64,000 nucleotides of DNA from F23-D06 sp963620035 (GTDB lineage: Bacteria > Bacteroidota > Bacteroidia > Bacteroidales > WCHB1-69): NCBI GenBank assembly GCA_963620035.1, contig CAVEXN010000001.1:1-64000 (forward strand). Reading direction: 5' to 3'. Both the position numbers and the translations under genes were made by a program. Under the pieces are notes generated by a model that did not search any database, was not told where the DNA came from, and worked only from the letters and a program-made list of their open reading frames with translations. This document shows, one piece after another, positions 60,815 through 64,000 of the stretch; the stretch's first letter is position 1; each line of letters starts with the position of its first letter.

Positions 60815-63800
60815 ATGAGGCCACTGCGTTTTCGTGCGACAATTCTTTGTTTGGCTTTCGCGTTCGCCGCGATATGCGGAAAGGCGCAGTCCTTGACGGA
60901 CGAGAAGTTGTTTGTGGATTTTGTCCAGACGCAACTCCGGCAGCATGTTGAACGTTACCGGCACAATGAAGCGCCGCTCTGTTCCCTCTATTGCCGCATT
61001 GAAAAGCAGGAGGATTGCATTCTCGCCTCCCAGATGGGCAGCCTCAAGGAGAAACACTACCGTTTCGTCTCCCGCTTTTCCGTAAGTTTGATTGTCGGTG
61101 ACATTGATTCCGGTGACTATACCCAAGGCAGCACGTCCGACACTTTGCCTTTTTTCCCTTCAGACCTCAATGAACAGGCTATCGTTTCCGCATTGAACCG
61201 GGAGATAAGTCTTGTGTATGAGCAGACCTTGAAGAAGCATCAGAAAAGGCATCTTCAAGAGTCGCTCGGGAAACCGAAACACAGGATGGTTTTTGATCCG
61301 CCGCTTCAGGATAATGTTTTTGATCCGCCCTGCGAAAGTTCGGCATTCGCTTGTGTGGAAGGATGGGGCAAACGGCTGAACGACTGCTCTGCTCTCTGCA
61401 ACGCTTTTGAAAACTGCCGCAACGGTTCGGCGCAGCTGCATTATTCATACGTCAGGACCTATAGCCTAAGCAATGGTGACGAAGTTGCTGTGACCAATAG
61501 CAATGTTTCGCTGCTCACGCTCTCAATGTCGGCGCTTGCCGATGATGGAATGTTGGTTGCCTGTTCGAAGACAATGTCGGCGGAATACCCGAACGACCTT
61601 CCCCAAGATTCGGAGATTTTCCCCGAAATGCACAATCTGTATGCTCAGCTTTGCCGTACGGCCGAGTCTCCAGCCGCAGAATCGTCGGTTTGCCCTGTGA
61701 TGATGTCGGGAAAGGCGGCTTCGGCGGTGCTTTATGCCGGCTTCATAAAATCACATTGTGCTGTTTCTTCCGTGCTGTCGTTTTCTTCCGCCGAACGTGG
61801 ATTTGTGGCTGCTGCCCGTTTCCCGAAACCTGACACAGAACTTCTTGAGGCATTGAAAAAGGAGACCGCCCGTCAAGGTATGCCTTACGGATACTGGATT
61901 CGCGATGCCATTTTCACGCCGGATGGTGAGATCATCCCGCAAGATGTTTACAGAGTTTATGCCGACGATGAGAACGGCACCGGCGAACTGGTGCGCGGCT
62001 TACGGTTTACAGATTTGACGTTGGTTTGTCCCGCCGTGCTGTCGTGCGGAAATGCGCCGGCAACATCGGTTGTACCCTCGTCACTTACAGGCAGGATTCC
62101 TCAGCGTTGCACGGCACCGGCGGTGCTGCTTGCGGCGTTGGCGACTGAGGTTGCGGGCTACGACGAGATGCCCGCTTTGCTGTCGCCGCCCACAGCAAAG
62201 GACGATGTGTACGATGACTCAGGACAATTTTCGGAAGTCTGCTCTTCTATAATGCAAGAAGAGATGACATCGTTTTTTGAGGATACGGCACTGCGCGTTT
62301 ATCCTCTGGCGTATGACCTCGACTTTTTGGTCACAGATGCAAATATGTATCAGGTGAAAAGCATGATGGGAAGCACGGTCATGCTTTCTGAAATGCCGAA
62401 GAGAAGCGTTGAAACGCAAGTCAGGGTGGGAGATGACAGGTTAAACAACGAGAATTTTGCCGAAAAGGATTGGTCGGTAACAGCCTTTGACTTGCCCCTT
62501 GACGGAAACGGCCGCAATTTGCGAATGGCCTTTCACCAGTCGGCTGACCGCGCTTACCGGCAGGCGCTTGCCGATTATGCAGAGAAGCAGCAGGCGTTGG
62601 CACTATGGCCATACGACAGGGTATCATCGTTGCCGCCCGACCGTTCCCAAGCATTCAGGAACGAGTTTTTTGACAGTACTGCTGTCGGACAATGGTCGCT
62701 TGAACTTATGCAGGACTTGGCGAATGGCATATCTGCTGCCTTCACCCGCGACACGATGGCGTTGAATATGATGAAGGATTGCGGGGCAAATGTGTATGCA
62801 TACAAGGCAAATGCCTATTATCTGTCGGCGCAAGGCATACGCTATGAACAACCGTTTCAATTGGTTTGCGTGCAGATTTATGCCGAAACCGACGACGACG
62901 ACGGCATGCCGCTGCGAGACTACAGCCATTTCTTCTTCCACGATGTCTCTGACCTGTCAGATGTCTCCTCTTTGGCCGATTCAGCCCTCTCTATGATGCG
63001 GATGTTGTCGGCATTGCGTTCGGCACCTTTTGTAAAGGACATCTATGACGGACCGGTCATCGTGTCTGTACCGGCTGCTGCAGTTTTTTTCAAGCAAGCT
63101 TTTTTGGAGCACACGCCGTCGTTGATTGCCGTACGGTCGTTGATGCAAACAAATGGTACAAATTGCAATTATTTAGATAATAAGATTGACCAGAAAGTGA
63201 TCAGTCCGTTGCTCGATGTCTATTCTGGATATGACTGTGGCAAACGGTGTGCCGTCCAACTTATCGGACGTTATACGATAGATGCGGATGGGATCCCGGC
63301 TGATGGGCGAATGGAGGTAATCGAACGGGGATGTCTATATACGTTGTTGTCAAACCGGACACCTACGGCCGCTGTCCGTTTTTCAAATGCTCATCAACGG
63401 CTCACATTGTCGGGTGGGCGGCTGGTGACGACTTGCGGTGCAGGCGTACTCGAACTCAAATGCCACAGCCACTGCAACGACACCGACATTTACCTGAAAG
63501 CGCGAAAGTTGGCGCGCAAAGCCGGTTGGCGTTATATATACGAAGTAGTAAAACTGCCCGAATGTATTGGTGCCGAAATGTCGGAGTACAGTCCTGTTTA
63601 TGTCTATAAAGTCAACCTGACAGATGGCAAGAGGACGCTTGTGCGCATTCGTCGCATCGAGAATGTTGACATGCATCTTTTCAACAAGGTAGTGGCGGCA
63701 TCTGATGACACGGCAGTGGCCAATATGCTGTCGAGAGGACAGTCTAAATGCAGCGGAATACCCGAAATGCCGCTTGCAGGATTCCCTGTTTCCATTCTTG

Positions 63801-63841
63801 TTCCTAAAAGTCTGCTTTTCAGTAGTTTGAAGATACAGTAA
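60815..63841 (+). CDS. large secreted protein with two TldD/PmbA-like halves
   Basis: A 1008-residue protein with a signal peptide (LCLAFAFAAICGKAQ, cleavage near 25). Each half has TldD/PmbA-type (U62) segments. First: GDEVAVTNSNVSLLTLSMS (about 221), SGKAASAVLYAGF (about 295), YRVYADDENGTGELVRGLRF (about 380). Second: GPVIVSVPAAAVFFKQAF (about 746), GRYTIDADGIPADGRMEVIE (about 817), VYKVNLTDGKRTLVRI (about 940). The HExxxH zinc motif of TldD is not visible in either half, so activity is doubtful. It is extracytoplasmic, unlike typical cytoplasmic TldD/PmbA. It follows purA by 8 nt. Confidence 0.75.
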   Translation: MRPLRFRATILCLAFAFAAICGKAQSLTDEKLFVDFVQTQLRQHVERYRHNEAPLCSLYCRIEKQEDCILASQMGSLKEKHYRFVSRFSVSLIVGDIDSGDYTQGSTSDTLPFFPSDLNEQAIVSALNREISLVYEQTLKKHQKRHLQESLGKPKHRMVFDPPLQDNVFDPPCESSAFACVEGWGKRLNDCSALCNAFENCRNGSAQLHYSYVRTYSLSNGDEVAVTNSNVSLLTLSMSALADDGMLVACSKTMSAEYPNDLPQDSEIFPEMHNLYAQLCRTAESPAAESSVCPVMMSGKAASAVLYAGFIKSHCAVSSVLSFSSAERGFVAAARFPKPDTELLEALKKETARQGMPYGYWIRDAIFTPDGEIIPQDVYRVYADDENGTGELVRGLRFTDLTLVCPAVLSCGNAPATSVVPSSLTGRIPQRCTAPAVLLAALATEVAGYDEMPALLSPPTAKDDVYDDSGQFSEVCSSIMQEEMTSFFEDTALRVYPLAYDLDFLVTDANMYQVKSMMGSTVMLSEMPKRSVETQVRVGDDRLNNENFAEKDWSVTAFDLPLDGNGRNLRMAFHQSADRAYRQALADYAEKQQALALWPYDRVSSLPPDRSQAFRNEFFDSTAVGQWSLELMQDLANGISAAFTRDTMALNMMKDCGANVYAYKANAYYLSAQGIRYEQPFQLVCVQIYAETDDDDGMPLRDYSHFFFHDVSDLSDVSSLADSALSMMRMLSALRSAPFVKDIYDGPVIVSVPAAAVFFKQAFLEHTPSLIAVRSLMQTNGTNCNYLDNKIDQKVISPLLDVYSGYDCGKRCAVQLIGRYTIDADGIPADGRMEVIERGCLYTLLSNRTPTAAVRFSNAHQRLTLSGGRLVTTCGAGVLELKCHSHCNDTDIYLKARKLARKAGWRYIYEVVKLPECIGAEMSEYSPVYVYKVNLTDGKRTLVRIRRIENVDMHLFNKVVAASDDTAVANMLSRGQSKCSGIPEMPLAGFPVSILVPKSLLFSSLKIQ

Positions 63842-63905
63842 TGGGAAATTCGAGAAAGGTGAACAAAAAGTCAGCCGAATTGAGGCAGGGATAAAAATAA
63901 TTGCC

Positions 63906-63913
63906 TATTTTTG
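63906..63913 (+). promoter_or_regulatory. -7 box for a gene beyond the window
   Basis: TATTTTTG about 90 nt before the end of the window, with no coding sequence after it within view. Confidence 0.45.
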
Positions 63914-64000
63914 CAAAATTTATTGTGAAGTGAAAACTTTGAGTTGTAAATTAGTGATAATCAAACATAAGGAGGTTTTATTTTGTTAAAGCACAGGAGC

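Noticed and set aside
1..64000. CRISPR array, integrase/attachment sites, rRNA operon
   Set aside because: I found no regularly spaced direct repeats of CRISPR type, no integrase gene and no rRNA. The heptamer arrays are too short and are part of the dispersed repeat.

Overview
The window reads as a chromosome segment of a Bacteroidota bacterium, most likely Bacteroidales. Start codons have no Shine-Dalgarno sequence, and promoters have the phylum-type -7 box (TAnnTTTG), often with a -33 TTG. The envelope genes include a TonB-dependent receptor, PorV-like and PorT-like barrels, and secreted proteins with type IX secretion (T9SS) sorting domains. Species cannot be read from the sequence alone.

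Layout. 1-2.8 kb: a gene-free stretch, tRNA-Gly(GCC), and atpD-atpC. 2.8-8.0 kb: a two-component system, a membrane acyltransferase, a ZIP metal transporter and a patatin phospholipase. 8.0-14.3 kb: an AT-rich accessory block in which a putative peptide-export operon has decayed (small Cys/Gly protein, TonB-type receptor, C39-peptidase ABC exporter), followed by an unknown lipoprotein. 14.4-20.4 kb: wecB, a membrane-anchored NUC1-type nuclease, pepT and polA. 20.4-25.9 kb: a second accessory block, all on the minus strand, with two paralogous outer-membrane barrels, two lipoproteins and a frameshifted T9SS cargo protein. 26.0-32.4 kb: an apparent operon hutH - lipoprotein - nadC - AsmA-like - YihY-like - small anchored protein. 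32.5-42.3 kb: a TonB-dependent receptor, a 1566-residue T9SS-type secreted protein and a PorV/PorQ-family barrel, in tandem. 42.4-48.7 kb: greA, HIT protein, transketolase N-terminal subunit, LptF/LptG permease, glycosyltransferase, dxs. 48.9-52.2 kb: UvrD-type helicase and GSCFA protein. 52.2-53.2 kb: an internally deleted ISAs1 transposase relic and a dispersed repeat. 53.2-64 kb: queA, purM, PorT-like barrel, nfo, tRNA-Glu(CTC), POT peptide transporter, trxA, purA and a large secreted protein made of two TldD/PmbA-like halves.

How parts fit. The housekeeping genes run in short, tightly spaced or overlapping operons. The accessory blocks differ: they are AT-rich and carry duplicated promoters, paralogous genes, homopolymer frameshifts and nonsense codons. 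The three most distinctive signals are the receptor / giant secreted protein / PorV trio, the dispersed repeat with a GCGTTACGC core between two heptamer arrays (three copies), and the decayed exporter operon, whose reading frames can be rejoined on paper.
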